Below, one piece after another: positions 20,203-31,514 of a DNA stretch of 64,000 bases. The stretch is taken from positions 25,822 through 89,821 of the forward strand of contig JAJEKV010000795.1 of assembly GCA_021234155.1 (NCBI GenBank), read 5' to 3'. The notes under the pieces are model-generated. The model was not told the origin of the DNA and did no database searches. It was given only the letters and a program-made list of their open reading frames with translations. Origin of the DNA: Isoetes taiwanensis. Lineage: Eukaryota > Streptophyta > Lycopodiopsida > Isoetales > Isoetaceae. Each line of letters begins with the position of its first letter. Within the stretch, counting starts at the first letter, position 1. Both the position numbers and the translations under genes were made by a program.

Positions 20203-22224
20203 CGCCTAAAATTTGTTGCAATAGGACCATTAAACAGTCTAAAATTTATTTATGACCTCAAATTAGGTTAAAAGTATTATATTCCATCTCAAAATGACCA
20301 AAATTGCTCAAACCCTAAATTCTGTCTTCCAAACTAGGGTTTGTTTAGAAATAGAAGCAATAGCTTTTAGAGTACAAGGCTAGAACCACAGAAGAGCAAG
20401 GGGCATGACTTTTTGAAGACATTGAAGACCCACGCGACGTACTGACAAAAGAAGGGAGGAGAGTGAAAACACAGACCCAAGAGAGGAAGCACTATGGCAA
20501 ACACCTCTACAAACGAAGCGAGTAGTACAGGGCACAACTGGCCTATCAACAACCTTCATCGAATGGAAGACATACGTTAATCATCTGCATGAAGAACCTT
20601 CTCGACTGTCAAGCACCGGACTGCCACATCCACGAGCTCACAGCAGAAAGAAGATCTCAACCCCTTCACTGACTCGACGCACACGAGTTCAAATGGCAGA
20701 ACACAAGGAAACATAAGGGTGCAAGAGTATGTCGAATGGGGAAGCCTAGATAGTATAATTTTCCTTCAAAATGACAATTCATTGCGACACAGGAGTGCAA
20801 ACAAACCAGAGGGAAGACCATCACAATCTCGCAGCCAAGCCGCTCAAGTGGATGTCAAGCAACATCAATAAAAGGTGCAATGATGCTAGGCAACTGCAGA
20901 ACACCCAAGTCCAGCCATGACAAGCTCCCAGCTCCCTTGCCCTAGTAAGAAGACAATAATGACTTCATCGATTTCAAAAATAGGGGATCATGATCGAGGA
21001 AGGAGAGGAGACACATAATAGGGAAGGCACATCTCCGACTTGAAGGCATATATCAACATCAGGGGCAAGATCAAGGAGGAGGATAGTCGGTATGAACAAG
21101 AGTTCTAGATCCAGAAACGCCTGCAAACCCAAGGAAGGATGATTCCAGTGCCTCAGTGAAGTAGTTCAAGACTCGAGTGGACCTGACCCAAAGGACGGAG
21201 GAGCCGACCTAGCCAACAACCACAGACCACTCAAAGGCAACTCGGAGGAGCGATGGCATGTGCAATGGATATGACCACATTTCTAGGCATAGGGGAGGCA
21301 TCTCACAACGAAGCAAAGTCCAAGCAACAGGAGTCGCGCTCAAAAATTCAACTGGCCGAGAAATGACACTGTCTACCTCACGATCGCTATCTCAGATTTT
21401 TGAAGGCATGCAAGAATGCCCGACTGCAACAACCAGGTGATCGTACTCAAGCGATCAATGGCACTACACATCTTCAATCTTGTAACGACACACTGCATGT
21501 AGGGACGCTGAGCAGTCATGACACTCCACATGACAGGTAAACACATTAAGAAGGGGCATTTTTAACTCAAAGGTCCACATCAAACAATGCTAAAATCCGA
21601 GCAAGTTTAGTATGCAGTGCATCATCTGCCCAATTTTCCAAGTACCATTGCAGTAGAGTCACATGCATGTAAGTTTGCACTTAGACTGGAGCTGGGATAT
21701 CTTGGTGTTGTACTAGGTTTGGCAGATTTATATAATTGATGGAACAAATGAAGAGGCAACAACTCTAGCAACAGCCTTCGTGAATGTAGAATGATATGGG
21801 TTACCTCTTTGTTGCATGTTATGTGCATAGATCATTTATAGATTTTCAGTTCTTTGCTTTATTTGGAGCAGCAAGATCAATGGGACTTGAATTTAAGGTG
21901 CGACATGTGGTAAACTAGGTTGTTATATTTTATTTTAGCATTCGATGATTGATCCTAAGCGCTCACAAAAAGATCTTTACTTTTGCACAAAACAAAAGCG
22001 AAATCGTTAACCTACACTCAGGCCTAGGCCTAGATATAACAACACAAAAAAAGGGAAACTAGAACAAGAAGAAGGAAGAAAGGTCGCTCAAAGAGAAGGC
22101 CGATAGGAATGAACTGGAAGACAATAACAATATATAGAGAAATAGTAGAAAAAAGTGGAAAATTTTTATAAAAATAGGCAAAAAATATGTCGTCTTCCCA
22201 ATAATGATGGTTCTATGATGGCAT
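20203..22224. other. Gene-free interval
   Basis: A purine-rich plus strand (20380-21480) without recognisable coding content, followed by AT-rich DNA. I see no terminal repeats or known domains. Confidence 0.5.
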
Positions 22225-22560
22225 AGAACCATTGCATTGTCATGATCAAACCTTAAAATAATAGGAAAAAGTAGAGTACTGATCAGTATAATTGGTCCAT
22301 CCGTTTTATTGGTCTTCATGGACGATGAAAACAAATTCAATTCAATTCAATTCTTACATATATTTGTGCATATTTTGAATGCATTAAAATATGCAAATTG
22401 ATACCTAGAGATAAACAGCTGAAGCCAACATGTTGGAGATTGTCATGATAAAGTCTTAAAAGAAAGGGAAAAAAATTAGAATACTCATAAGATAAAACCA
22501 ACATGTTGGAGATTGTGAGGATCAAGTTTTAAAAGAATGGGAAAACTTAGATTACTCATC
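22225..22560. repeat. Diverged direct repeats of about 70 bp downstream of the F-box gene
   Basis: Two clear copies containing CCAACATGTTGGAGATTGT start at about 22427 and 22498. A weaker third copy (CATTGTCATGATCAAACC) lies near 22232. The last copy ends at the F-box stop codon, so the repeat forms its 3' flank. Confidence 0.6.
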
Positions 22561-23644
22561 AGATTTCTACAGAGCAAGAGAATTGAGGCAAGTGAGAGAA
22601 CTGGGAGTCTTGTAGGATCATATTCCAATGACAACTCTTCTCGTTTTGGTGTAGGCTTTCCTTGTAAACGAAGGTCTTACACTCAGAGCCCGATCTAACC
22701 ATCACAACAAGTTCCTCCCCTAAGACGTTCACACATATGGCCTCTCCACCATTAGGGGCGGAGTCCACAATACTCCATTTTTTCTTCAAAGGATCAAAAC
22801 CCATCAAAGACTGGCCTTTGAATCCCAAAAGCCTCCCTTTCCACACAAACGCTGTCGCCGGAACGGCCCCTTCGATCCAAACCTCCTCCATCTTCGCCCA
22901 ACAGCCCTGCTTCGGATCATATACATCTGCACTCCTTGCAAATCCGTCTCCATCCCGAGATGGGCACCCCCCGAACACATAAAATTTACCATTCAAAATC
23001 ACCCCTTTCGCTTCATCCCTCTCCTGGCTCATCTCCGGCAGATTTTTCCACAAATTTCGACTTGGGTCGTAGATTTCTGCACTCGAAACTGCGTTTTTAT
23101 CCGCATCGTGTCCTCCTGCGACCACAATACACCCTTCCAACACCCCACATGCAAAGAACGAACGCGGATTGATCATATTTGCAGCTCTGCGCCAGGTTCC
23201 TGAGCTAAAATTGAAAGCATAAACTGAAGAAATTGTTTCGTATGTGTCGGGATTCCATCCCCCCATCACAAATAAATCCCCATTTACAAACGCGCATTGG
23301 CAGAAGAAAGGCAGGCTTTCTGGGAAATCCGGTATGGGCGGAAGCCATGACCGAGCTTCATTTTTTGAATCCAGCATACATAATTGGAATTGCGGCAGCG
23401 ATAGCCAAGCATCTTTCTGAAATTCAAGTTTTTGTGAGGCAGAATTGCCCCTAATTGACTCCACAACGCAAAGCCCTTTTGCTGTGAAGCCCTGTTTGCA
23501 TCTGTATTTGTAAAACAGAGGATCGTTAATCAGTTCTTTCCATTTTTTGCACACTCCTTGCATTGAAGCATGGCTTTGATATGCTAATTTACCTAAACAG
23601 AGCATGCTCACATCATCGGGCAGACCCGGAAGAAGCTCTTCCAT
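22559..23644 (-). CDS. F-box/kelch-repeat protein, 361 aa, intact, single exon
   Basis: A likely substrate receptor of an SCF ubiquitin ligase. The F-box is at residues about 5-45 (LLPGLPDDVSMLCLGKL, VCKKWKELINDPLFY). Kelch units follow: FVNGDLFVMGGW with YAFNFSSGTW (119-151), GCIVVAGGHDADKNAVSS with IYDPSRNLW (171-199), GKFYVFGGCPSRDGDG with VYDPKQGCW (219-249), GRLLGFKGQSLMGFDP with KKKW (270-290), and a weak fifth. The RSFFACG and AGGHDADKNA patterns resemble the plant KMD/SKIP20-like group, known in Arabidopsis to target PAL enzymes and type-B response regulators; applying that role here is inference. The ATG at 23642-23644 opens directly into the F-box. There are no introns or frame damage, so this is the one convincing intact host gene of the window. 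Confidence 0.9.
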   Translation of the reverse strand: MEELLPGLPDDVSMLCLGKLAYQSHASMQGVCKKWKELINDPLFYKYRCKQGFTAKGLCVVESIRGNSASQKLEFQKDAWLSLPQFQLCMLDSKNEARSWLPPIPDFPESLPFFCQCAFVNGDLFVMGGWNPDTYETISSVYAFNFSSGTWRRAANMINPRSFFACGVLEGCIVVAGGHDADKNAVSSAEIYDPSRNLWKNLPEMSQERDEAKGVILNGKFYVFGGCPSRDGDGFARSADVYDPKQGCWAKMEEVWIEGAVPATAFVWKGRLLGFKGQSLMGFDPLKKKWSIVDSAPNGGEAICVNVLGEELVVMVRSGSECKTFVYKESLHQNEKSCHWNMILQDSQFSHLPQFSCSVEI

Positions 23645-23897
23645 CTTTTACCTATCAAATCCTTTACCAAATTTTCACCAATCACTAGCCGCACAACACT
23701 CTGGAGAAAAAATGATGCTGGCGTTACATATACTACAGATTTTTTAGCGGCGACGGCTTGCCGGGAAAAAAAGGGAGGCTAAAAAAGTTTCGAAAAAGTA
23801 ATTTATTATTCATGGCACGTCCCCATCTTCATCTTTTTCGCCTCGTTGGATTCTGGTAATGGTTATCAACCCATTTCCTTTTCTTAAAGAGACCTTA

Positions 23898-25023
23898 GGC
23901 CCTTTTTCCATGACACTAATGTCTTATATTTATAGAGATATGATTGGGCCACATAAGCATATAAGGCATGGTAGTTTTTCCACTAACACTTTTAAGACAT
24001 GTCGCATATCACATCCGTACAACATGGGAGTCTTATTTTCTCCCGGGGGAAACCCCCCGCCACAAAATAAGACAACAAAATCTAACCAATCAGAGTCCGT
24101 CTTTGCTGTATAGTTAGGATGTCCCAAAAATGAGCGGGAGAAGAAACGCTGCTGCACTCGCCCAGGACGACTGGAGCTTTTTGGAATCGCCCAGAACTGC
24201 TGGAATCGAAGCATCACTGGAATCGGCTGAACACGAAATAGGTAGAAGAAGATGTCGCTGGGTAGAGAAAATGGGGTTTTGAAACTTCTTGGTCTGGTCG
24301 AAATTGTAGCTTTAGTTCCAAATTTCCCCTTTCTGTTCTTTCAGTTCTCTCTGCTTTCGAATTACAGGTCAAAACAGAATTCGAATTTGAGCAAATCTCT
24401 CTGATCGAATCTCTGCTCAAATTTTTTCAGGTTAACAGAGAGATTTTTGCCCTAACATGAAAAACAGATTTTGCCCTAACCTGAAAAGCAGAGAGATTTT
24501 GCCCTAACCTGAAAAACAGCTCGAATTCAAAGATTTGGCAGAGAGATTTGGCAGGGCAAAACAACTCGAAATTTAGCTGACATGCGGGGGTTGTTTGAAG
24601 GGTTAAAAACAAAGGGATGTTGTCTTATGGAATTCCGTTATATCAGCATATGCCCGCAGTGATTGTGGAGAAGAAGCTCTTGAATTGTTAGAAAAAATGC
24701 AATTTGAAGGGATGATTCCAGATTATGTCACCTTCATTAGCCTTCTTCAAGCATGTGCTAGCATTGTATCGTTATCATGGCAAGGGGATATTTTCAGAAG
24801 CCGTGCATAGACTATTTTCAGAAGCCTCTGAAGCCGTGGAACAGCAAAACTACGGAGTAGTGGAAAATCAAATTTATGAGACATGTCTTATATTATAAGA
24901 CACCTCTTATATTCAAGCCATGGAAAACTAATTTTTTTAAGACATGCCACAAAAATGACGTGGCACCTAAAATGCTGTCTTATAATTATAAGACAGCCAT
25001 AAGTCAGCCGTGGAAAAAGGGCC
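23898..25023. mobile_element. PIF/Harbinger-like non-autonomous element carrying gene sequence
   Basis: The ends are inverted repeats: GGCCCTTTTTCCATG at left, and a right end whose reverse complement begins GGCCCTTTTTCCACG. Both are flanked by TTA (23895-23897 and 25024-25026), the TWA-type target-site duplication of the PIF/Harbinger superfamily. Inside are GTCTTATA motifs in inverted pairs, including a 22-bp perfect palindrome at 24975-24996 and a 17-bp one at 24885-24901. A hairpin with a CCCGGGGG/CCCCCCG core lies at 24029-24072. No transposase is encoded. A related end, GGGGCCTTTTTCCATGA, occurs at about 35686. Confidence 0.75.
24616..24810 (+). pseudogene. Captured PPR (PLS-type) gene fragment
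   Basis: An open frame without ATG reads DVVLWNSVISAYAR, then GEEALELLEKMQFEGM, then PDYVTFISLLQACAS, ending at TAG 24808-24810. This is one and a half pentatricopeptide repeats of the plant PLS class (consensus DVVSWNAMISGYA / ALELFxxMQ / PDxVTFxSVLxACA). It lies entirely inside the Harbinger-like element, so transduplication from a host PPR gene is the likely origin. Too short to function as a PPR protein. Confidence 0.85.
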
Positions 25024-25026
25024 TTA

Positions 25027-25757
25027 TACTCTTCTTCGAATAAATAAAAATATCTTCTTGCAGATGTATAAGGGTAACACATGCTCTTCATCTGGACGTT
25101 TAAGGGTAAAGCATGATTCCTTATTTGCAAGCACTGGCATTAGCCGAGAGGTGTTAATCGAACGTCATCGACGTTGTCTTGCCATTTTTCCAGGTTGCCA
25201 TTCTAGCACTGAATGGAAACATGGTCGACCATTCTTGAATTTACCTGCTTCACCAGATAACAAAACGAAAATGAGGTAAGAAAGCAAGGATTTTGGTAAC
25301 CTATATATTTTTATATAAAATCGAGCTATCCTATGGGAATATTTGATAAAATCTTCACTAAAGATGAAACAACAACAAATTCAAGGAAATTGTGGTGGTC
25401 TTCATTGCCCATAACAGGGTTCACGGATTTCCAGTTGTTTCATGCAAGTAGAAATGGCATCCCCATGCCCATTACACATAACAGTATCACGGTCAACGGA
25501 AATATTTGTGCCTCCCTGGTTCTTGGGCACAAACACAATATATGTAATGGTTGAAATATCTAGATTAGTTGATGGCATTATTCAAGTCCCATATTTGGAA
25601 GAATAGAATAGAATAGAGTTTTTAACGTCCACGGAGACCAATAGGTCATGGGACCCATACAATCATTACTACTAGGATTAAAAAACCCCTGCCTTGAAAG
25701 GTTTTCAAGGGAAAAACCTTTAAAGTAATGATGACACTAGACAAGCGGAGATAATGA
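25027..25757. other. Unassigned interval with short ORFs
   Basis: ORFs at 25010-25279 and 25333-25554 (plus) have protein-like composition but match nothing I know. A GAATA microsatellite lies at 25603-25620, followed by TTTTTAAC, a pairing seen again at 54976-55000. A small hairpin (CCTTGAAA/TTTTCAAGG) lies at about 25690-25710. Confidence 0.35.
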
Positions 25758-26339
25758 CTACTGAGGGCTCAATAATTGCAGACGTTTATCTAGAACCTCA
25801 AGTATGTATAATGCCAAGTCATGCACAGATGGTGCTTTGAGAAGTTGTGGAAGCGTGGAATGGAATGCTAAGGTCAAAAAATGATTTCGGACTATCTCAA
25901 AAGCAGGGCAACTCAGAAGAGTATGGCTTTCATCTTCAATAACCTGTAACTGGCAACAGGCACATAGTCTCGCTTCTCGCGGCAATTGCGGCCGCTCCCA
26001 TCTACCTGTCTCAATCCGTAGCCTGTGGGACCCCGTGCGAATTGATGCAATAGCTACAAGCTTGTTCCTGGACAATGAAGCAAGCAAATAAGCTTGGGGC
26101 CCTGGTGCCAAGGTGGGATTTATGTGTGCATGATAATGGCCAGTTTTCACTTGGGCCAAAGTAACTGCGTCCCATATCTTTTGAGAAAAATGACCATTGA
26201 GATATTGTTGCAAAAGCTCAGGATCAGAACTGGCAAGCATCAGGCAGTGCTCTGGTTGCACAGCCCAACGGGCAAACCATGTAGTGCAATGCTCTTTCCA
26301 ACACAAGATTGGAAGACAAGTGTTATGACAAAAAAGCAC
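25758..26339 (-). pseudogene. Non-LTR retrotransposon C-terminal fragment
   Basis: A 193-residue open frame. Near its end it has IRTGSHRLRIETGRWERPQL, then LCACCQLQVIEDESHTLLSC with a Cys/Cys/His/Cys set. This is the distal zinc-ligand region found after the reverse transcriptase in several non-LTR retrotransposons. No reverse transcriptase precedes it on the minus strand, so it is a fragment. It is a different family from the zf-RVT LINEs elsewhere in the window. Confidence 0.55.
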
Positions 26340-26792
26340 GGATGGAACAAGGTCTTTAGAATAATTTATACCAAAAATAAACTTTAGGCTAGGTTGTATA
26401 AGATAAGATGAGATTAAATGATGAAAAAGGCGGTGATGTTGTCGGCGATGTCGTCCGTGGAACAGTTGGAACTTCTCAAGGTGTTCTGTCAGGGAACAAT
26501 GATGATACTAGTCATGGTGACTTTGTACGCCATGGCCTAGAGTTGGGAGCAAGGAAGGAATTGCAACAGGTGAATGAAGATTCTGGAAAGGGGAAAAAGC
26601 CAATTCTCTATTTTTGTATTGAAGCCAATAGCCATAGATCCCTGTAATAAACAAGAGGGGTTGGTGAGAAATCATGGAAATGTGGATTCTACTGTGAGTA
26701 ATAATGAAGCAAAAAACATAATCTATGGAAATAGGTTATAGAAAGACTTTTAAGATCTAGGTTTTCTGATTGGGTAAAGAAAGAAATTTCAA

Positions 26793-27390
26793 ATGAATTC
26801 CATAGCAACAAAAGAACAAGTCTTGAGTTCTTTATCCTCCAAAAATTTATCTGTTAATCTAGAACAACTTCTTCAATCAGTGGGTCTTAAGGCAGAGCAA
26901 GGTGCTTTCAAAGTAACAGAGATCGATCATTCAAGACAAATAAAAAACATGGTAAACTTAATTGCTAGGGCAGTGGTGGGGTTTTTTACGGGAGGTTTTC
27001 TTGACTATAGGAGGTTCTAAGCTTGGCTCACTAGGCATCTCGATGCTTTGAAAGTTCCACAGTTTCAGAGCATCAAAGGTATTGGGGGTATTTTTTTGAT
27101 ACTATTTGATGACAAAAAATATGTGGAGAAAATAGTTTCCAAAGGAGTTTATCGTTTTGCATGGGAGTTTGTGTTATACCAATATTATACTCCAGGCTTT
27201 ACCCCAGATAAGCTATCCGTTGTTAAACTTCCTTGTTGGTTTGAGATAGAACAACTCCCACTAGAAATGTTGGATCCGGGATTTTTGACTGTTATAGCAA
27301 AGAATTTGGGGACATATCCCATTCCATAGCAAAGGGGCCAAGAATATGTGTGGATATTGCAGCCTTGGAGAGTGTTCCGTAGTTCACAAT
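26793..27390 (+). pseudogene. DUF4283 domain of a LINE ORF1-type protein, broken
   Basis: Segments LIARAVVGFFTGGFLDYRRF, then (after a stop at 27018-27020) FQSIKGIGGIFLILFDDKK, then KLPCWFEIEQLPLEMLDPGF and GPRICVDIAAL, follow the DUF4283 pattern of plant LINE gag-like proteins, with the conserved PxWxxIxxLP turn. The stop and a frame change near 27325 inactivate it. No zinc knuckle was found downstream. Confidence 0.65.
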
Positions 27391-27522
27391 TGTAAAAAGT
27401 GGAATGTATTACTCCCTGTTCAAGTTATGGCTCATAAATGGATGGGAGCTTAGGAGAATGTTTTCTCATGGAAATCAAAAGTTTTGGAAGATTACATTGT
27501 ATGTAGGAGAGAAGCACAAATG

Positions 27523-28160
27523 CTAAAGTAGCAGATGTGAAGTGAGCGAAGCCAAATGAGGAAAGATGGGAAGGATCATCTTAATGCAGATGAAATGGAA
27601 TGTGTTCGAGTCCTTGGTTTCCAAAATATATTCAAAGCTCTCCAAACCCCATGCCCATACTACTTGCAGCATCTCACATTCCACCAGGCAATGTTCTATG
27701 GACTCCTCTTCATCTTCACACATGGGGCAGAGTGGATTGACGTTATTGCTCCATTTGGAGACTAGGTGATTGACCCTTGGGACCCTATGGATCTTGCCAA
27801 AAGGCATTGATATGTGGGGGCAGGTATTATAGCCAAGCATTTCTCTAGACGTTTTTGTGGTTATCCTCTGTGATCGCTAGTTTCCACTTGGTAGACACTG
27901 GAAGTAACACCTCAGTCTTCATGCTACTGTGACGTGACTTCACAAACTTGTTTGGCTGTATAAAGAGGCGCAAGACCCATGGGTTTTAATCTCTTCTATT
28001 AATTGTGTTGGAGAGTACCGTAGCCACTGGCTGGCTAATTTCTCTCCCATATACCACTGAGTACAAGAGTCTATTCCACATTTTTTCCATCTCTTCACAA
28101 TCCTAGCATCGACCACAGTATCTAAGGAGTCTTGTTTATTGTGCATTTCCACTGGAATCC
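27523..28160 (-). pseudogene. LINE zf-RVT fragment, degenerate
   Basis: Minus strand. An upstream piece (28152-27940) with KRWKKCGIDSCTQWYMGEK is followed by the zf-RVT core at 27840-27523: GKIHRVPRVNHLVSKW, LCPMCEDEEESIEHCLVEC and VWAWGL. The Cys-Cys-His-Cys ligands are kept. Stops separate the two pieces. The orientation is opposite to the DUF4283 fragment beside it, so they are not one simple element. Confidence 0.65.
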
Positions 28161-29748
28161 ACCATGGAGAGGATGTCTCTGCTTCGAATTGTTGATGGCA
28201 AGTCTGGTTTGTGGCCCAGATGCTTCAGCTTCATTCTAATAATTGTCGATTTGGTTTTGATTATTCTAGGAAAATTAAGTATCTACTATAGTTAACTGGA
28301 CAAATTTTGTTAAGATACAGGTCATGATGGACTAATAGTTTTGTTGGTGTTGCATGCAGCAGAATCTTTTGTGCTAAAGGATTGAATAAGATAGTGAGAG
28401 GCAAATGTAACATCTGGCCCATAATGGAGAGCTTCATTCCACAAGCCGACAAGTTGAGGATTTATCACTTCTGATACAAGTGAGAAGGTATGAGATGTAA
28501 GTCCATTCCCTACTAAATTGCAAGACTATCTACAAGGATATTGCTATATATGTGGTAGATTAAGAAATCAAAGTCATTGCTGCGTATCTAAAATAGCTTT
28601 GCTATGTAGACTCAGTGGATATATGCAAGATGTTTCAAAGGTCCTCTTAACACACAGTATGAGGTAGTACTTGATGATTTTAAAGTTAACTTGACATCTT
28701 GGGAATTTAATGTGACTTTTATAGATTTTAGCACATCGAGTGATGCTTTTCTACTGACTTAAATGACTTACATATAAGATATGCATGTCTGCAAAATTCA
28801 AGATTGTGTTCCCATTGTTTGCTTTTGTTCTTGCAGGATTTATATTTGACAGATGGTAGCCATATTGTTATTGAGTTAAATAGCAATACTGACCATATTA
28901 AGTATGCAAATCTCAGGCGACGTACATTCTTGCGAGTTCTGAAGAAATCAGGTATTTCTAAACAAAAGATTTGGTCTATAATGGTTCTTTAGAGATGTTA
29001 ATTAAAATACTATCTATCTATCTAATATGGCAAACCAAATTTGCAAAATGCAATGGCACAAGATGTTCATTTTGCTCCTGGGTACACGTGCTTGCAGATA
29101 TTTTTAATTATATGTTGCCTAGCCTTCCATTTTTCCTAGAATGCTACAAGAGTGGATCTCCTTGAATTGCACATCTGATAGAAGCAGAATTACTGAGTAT
29201 GCTATATGCTTTCTATTCTATTCTTCATCTCTGAAGTTTCTCATCATGATAACTGCAATTATTCCGAGAACGCTTGAAACAAATTTTTTGTTTGTTGATT
29301 AGCTAGATACGACTGATAATTTTATGTGGACGAAGGGGCAAATTTTTAGAATCCTCAAGAAAATTAATTTGATTATCTTACTGTATTGTTTGCCATATAG
29401 GTTTTACACTGATTGTGCTTAATGCATGATTAATCTAGGCTATCTAACTTTCTTATCAGGTTTTACACTAACTGTGGTTAATGCATGATTCAGCTAGGCT
29501 CTCTGTAACTTTTTTGTTAGGAGACAAGGCACAATAATGCCAAGACTTTCCAAGGGCATGTCTTTGAATGTAGCAAACAGGTTTGCATCAGAAAGTTAAG
29601 GATCCTCTGGATCCCCCAAAGTTTTTGGAGGTTTGTCTTCGAATGCAACAAATAGGTCTGCATCTCAAACTTTAAGGATGTCATGGTGGATATGCTCAAT
29701 CCCATAACTTGACACTGGAATATGATATGGAACCATTATGGGGACAGA
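28161..29748. other. Gene-poor interval with one possible exon
   Basis: Mostly AT-rich. A near-duplicate of about 60 bp (TTTTACACTxAxTGTGxTTAATGCATGATT) occurs at about 29401 and 29460. Nothing else was assigned apart from the exon at 28837-28951. Confidence 0.45.
28837..28951 (+). other. Possible exon of an unknown gene
   Basis: A pyrimidine tract and TTGCAG precede it, and CAG|GTATTT follows. The 115-bp frame reads DLYLTDGSHIVIELNSNTD and RRRTFLRVLKKSG. Composition is protein-like but the family is not recognised. It may be a relic exon spread with the surrounding repeats. Confidence 0.3.
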
Positions 29749-30440
29749 ACAATGCAATGATTGGACACATTGCGATCCTGAAATCTATGATATTAACTAG
29801 CTCCTTAAATTTATTACAGATATACATATCATGCTGTGAGAATTTTGACCTTCGACTCACTCCATGGTTTATTACACAGCTGGCACCTCTCTCTTTCAAC
29901 ATTTTACGAAATTATCACATATATGATTGCACTCAACATTAAAATTACAGTCCCTCTCTCATCTAGGTGAATCTTACTGAACTACAATCCAAACATTGCA
30001 TCCACAAACATCTATAAAGCACCATTTTATCCTGTGGAGCATGTCTTAGAATTTAGAGTTCACTAACATCTAAGGCACCATTTTATCCTGTGGAGCATGT
30101 CTTAGAATTTAGAGTTCACTATATATACCTTGGCTTTCTCTGTAACTAATGTCGTGTTTATATGGCAAATTCGATCTTAAACGATGATAGACATTTATAT
30201 CTTTAATTTATCATCTATCAAAGCAGCACATATAAAATTTAAGGGATTCCTCAAAAATCTTCCTCTCTGTAAGCCAGGACCATGTTCACTGCCTTTTGAT
30301 AGCCTTTATAGATTTCCATTTTCTAGAAGGCTCAACTTTGATAATTGGTATATTTTATTGAATTCTCTTCACAACCGAAACTTTATTAGAAAATTCCAAT
30401 ATTTGATGAATCTAAAGATGTAGTCACTATGCTATTCTTT
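29749..30440 (+). repeat. Dispersed repeat D, copy 1
   Basis: Matches 31515-32302 with small indels; both begin AACAATGCAATGATTGGA and end CACTATGCTATTCTTTAA. Copy 1 holds an internal tandem duplication of 56-58 bp (30007-30064 and 30065-30120). Confidence 0.85.
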
Positions 30441-30452
30441 AAAAAGTCGCCA

Positions 30453-31268
30453 CACCACTACAAATCGCTAAACTCCACTCCATAACAATTTGGAGTTATG
30501 TGTGAAATCTTAGCCATTTTGCGTACGACCAACAAACAAATCAAACAAACATTTCTTTGGTTTTTTTTAGATGCCTACTACTAACATGTAGCTAAAGCCC
30601 GCCCATAGAACATTATTGCAAAAATCACAACATACAAATTTACAAGGCATGAATGGTATTCTCGTTTTCTTATACACGATCTGGCAAATCATTTGGTCAT
30701 AGCTATGTAGGACTAGTTTGTTATAGAGGTCGTGCCAAATGAATGTCAACATAAATTTTAAAGTTCGCTATACAAAGCCAAACCTTCTCTCCAATAGGTA
30801 TTACGTAGTATCGTCTGGCAACTTCCTACTTCAACCACACCATATATCTCTCATATGTAATTTGTTTATCTTCTCTAAAATCACTAGTCCATCCAGCCAA
30901 ATGTTTCGCATTGACTTATATCTGTACCTACGCCGGCAACACCGGGCACCCGTTACTAGTTAATATAAGAACTATGATCGTAGTAATAGTGATTATTAAG
31001 GTGATATAGTTTTTCCTGACATTTTGAATTAAATGTAGTAGAAACCACTCTTATACCGATTGTCGTTATAATTATTTTTTTTTTGTTAATTTTTGGGAAA
31101 TGAATGCGAGCTAATTTTTGGGAAACAAAAAGGCAAACCTGAACCTATTTAAATACAAAGACATGAGATAGTTCCTATAATTTAAAATTGATGGATTGAA
31201 CAGAGGAAAGTTCATTAACAAGTATCCAACATTAGCTGGGCACTATAACATATCTTATATTATAATTT
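30453..31268 (+). repeat. Dispersed repeat R, copy 1
   Basis: Begins CCACTACAAATCGCTAAAC and ends near ATATCTTATATTA. A second copy is at 57698-58515. No coding content was seen in either copy. Confidence 0.85.
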
Positions 31269-31274
31269 TTTAGT

Positions 31275-31505
31275 GCAAGTAATGAACCACACCATAATAG
31301 ACGGCCCAGATTTTGAGTTAATAGTTTAATGGTATAGATGCCTACGGGTTTTTTTCACCTTCGGACTAGCAGCGGGCTTCCAGCAACGAGTTCTCTAGCA
31401 CCCGGCTATATATGGCTATCAGAGCTTGTGATTTAGGGAGCTCTGTGAGCTCTGGAGCCTACACCCAAGCCCCAGCACCTCAACATGGCTTTGGGCTTTT
31501 CTTAG
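31275..31505 (+). repeat. Dispersed repeat L, copy 1 (LTR-like piece)
   Basis: Matches 62815-63045. Both contain AGATTTTGAGTTAATAG, a TATATATxGCTAT stretch and CACCTCAACATGGCTTTGGG. The TATA-like stretch suggests a promoter-bearing LTR fragment, but ends were not defined. Confidence 0.65.
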
Positions 31506-31514
31506 AACCATTGT

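Noticed and set aside
30453-31274. CACTA-type MITE beginning CACTAC and ending TTTAGTG
   Set aside because: The inner bases of the two ends do not form an inverted repeat, and the second copy (57698-58515) lacks the TAGTG end.
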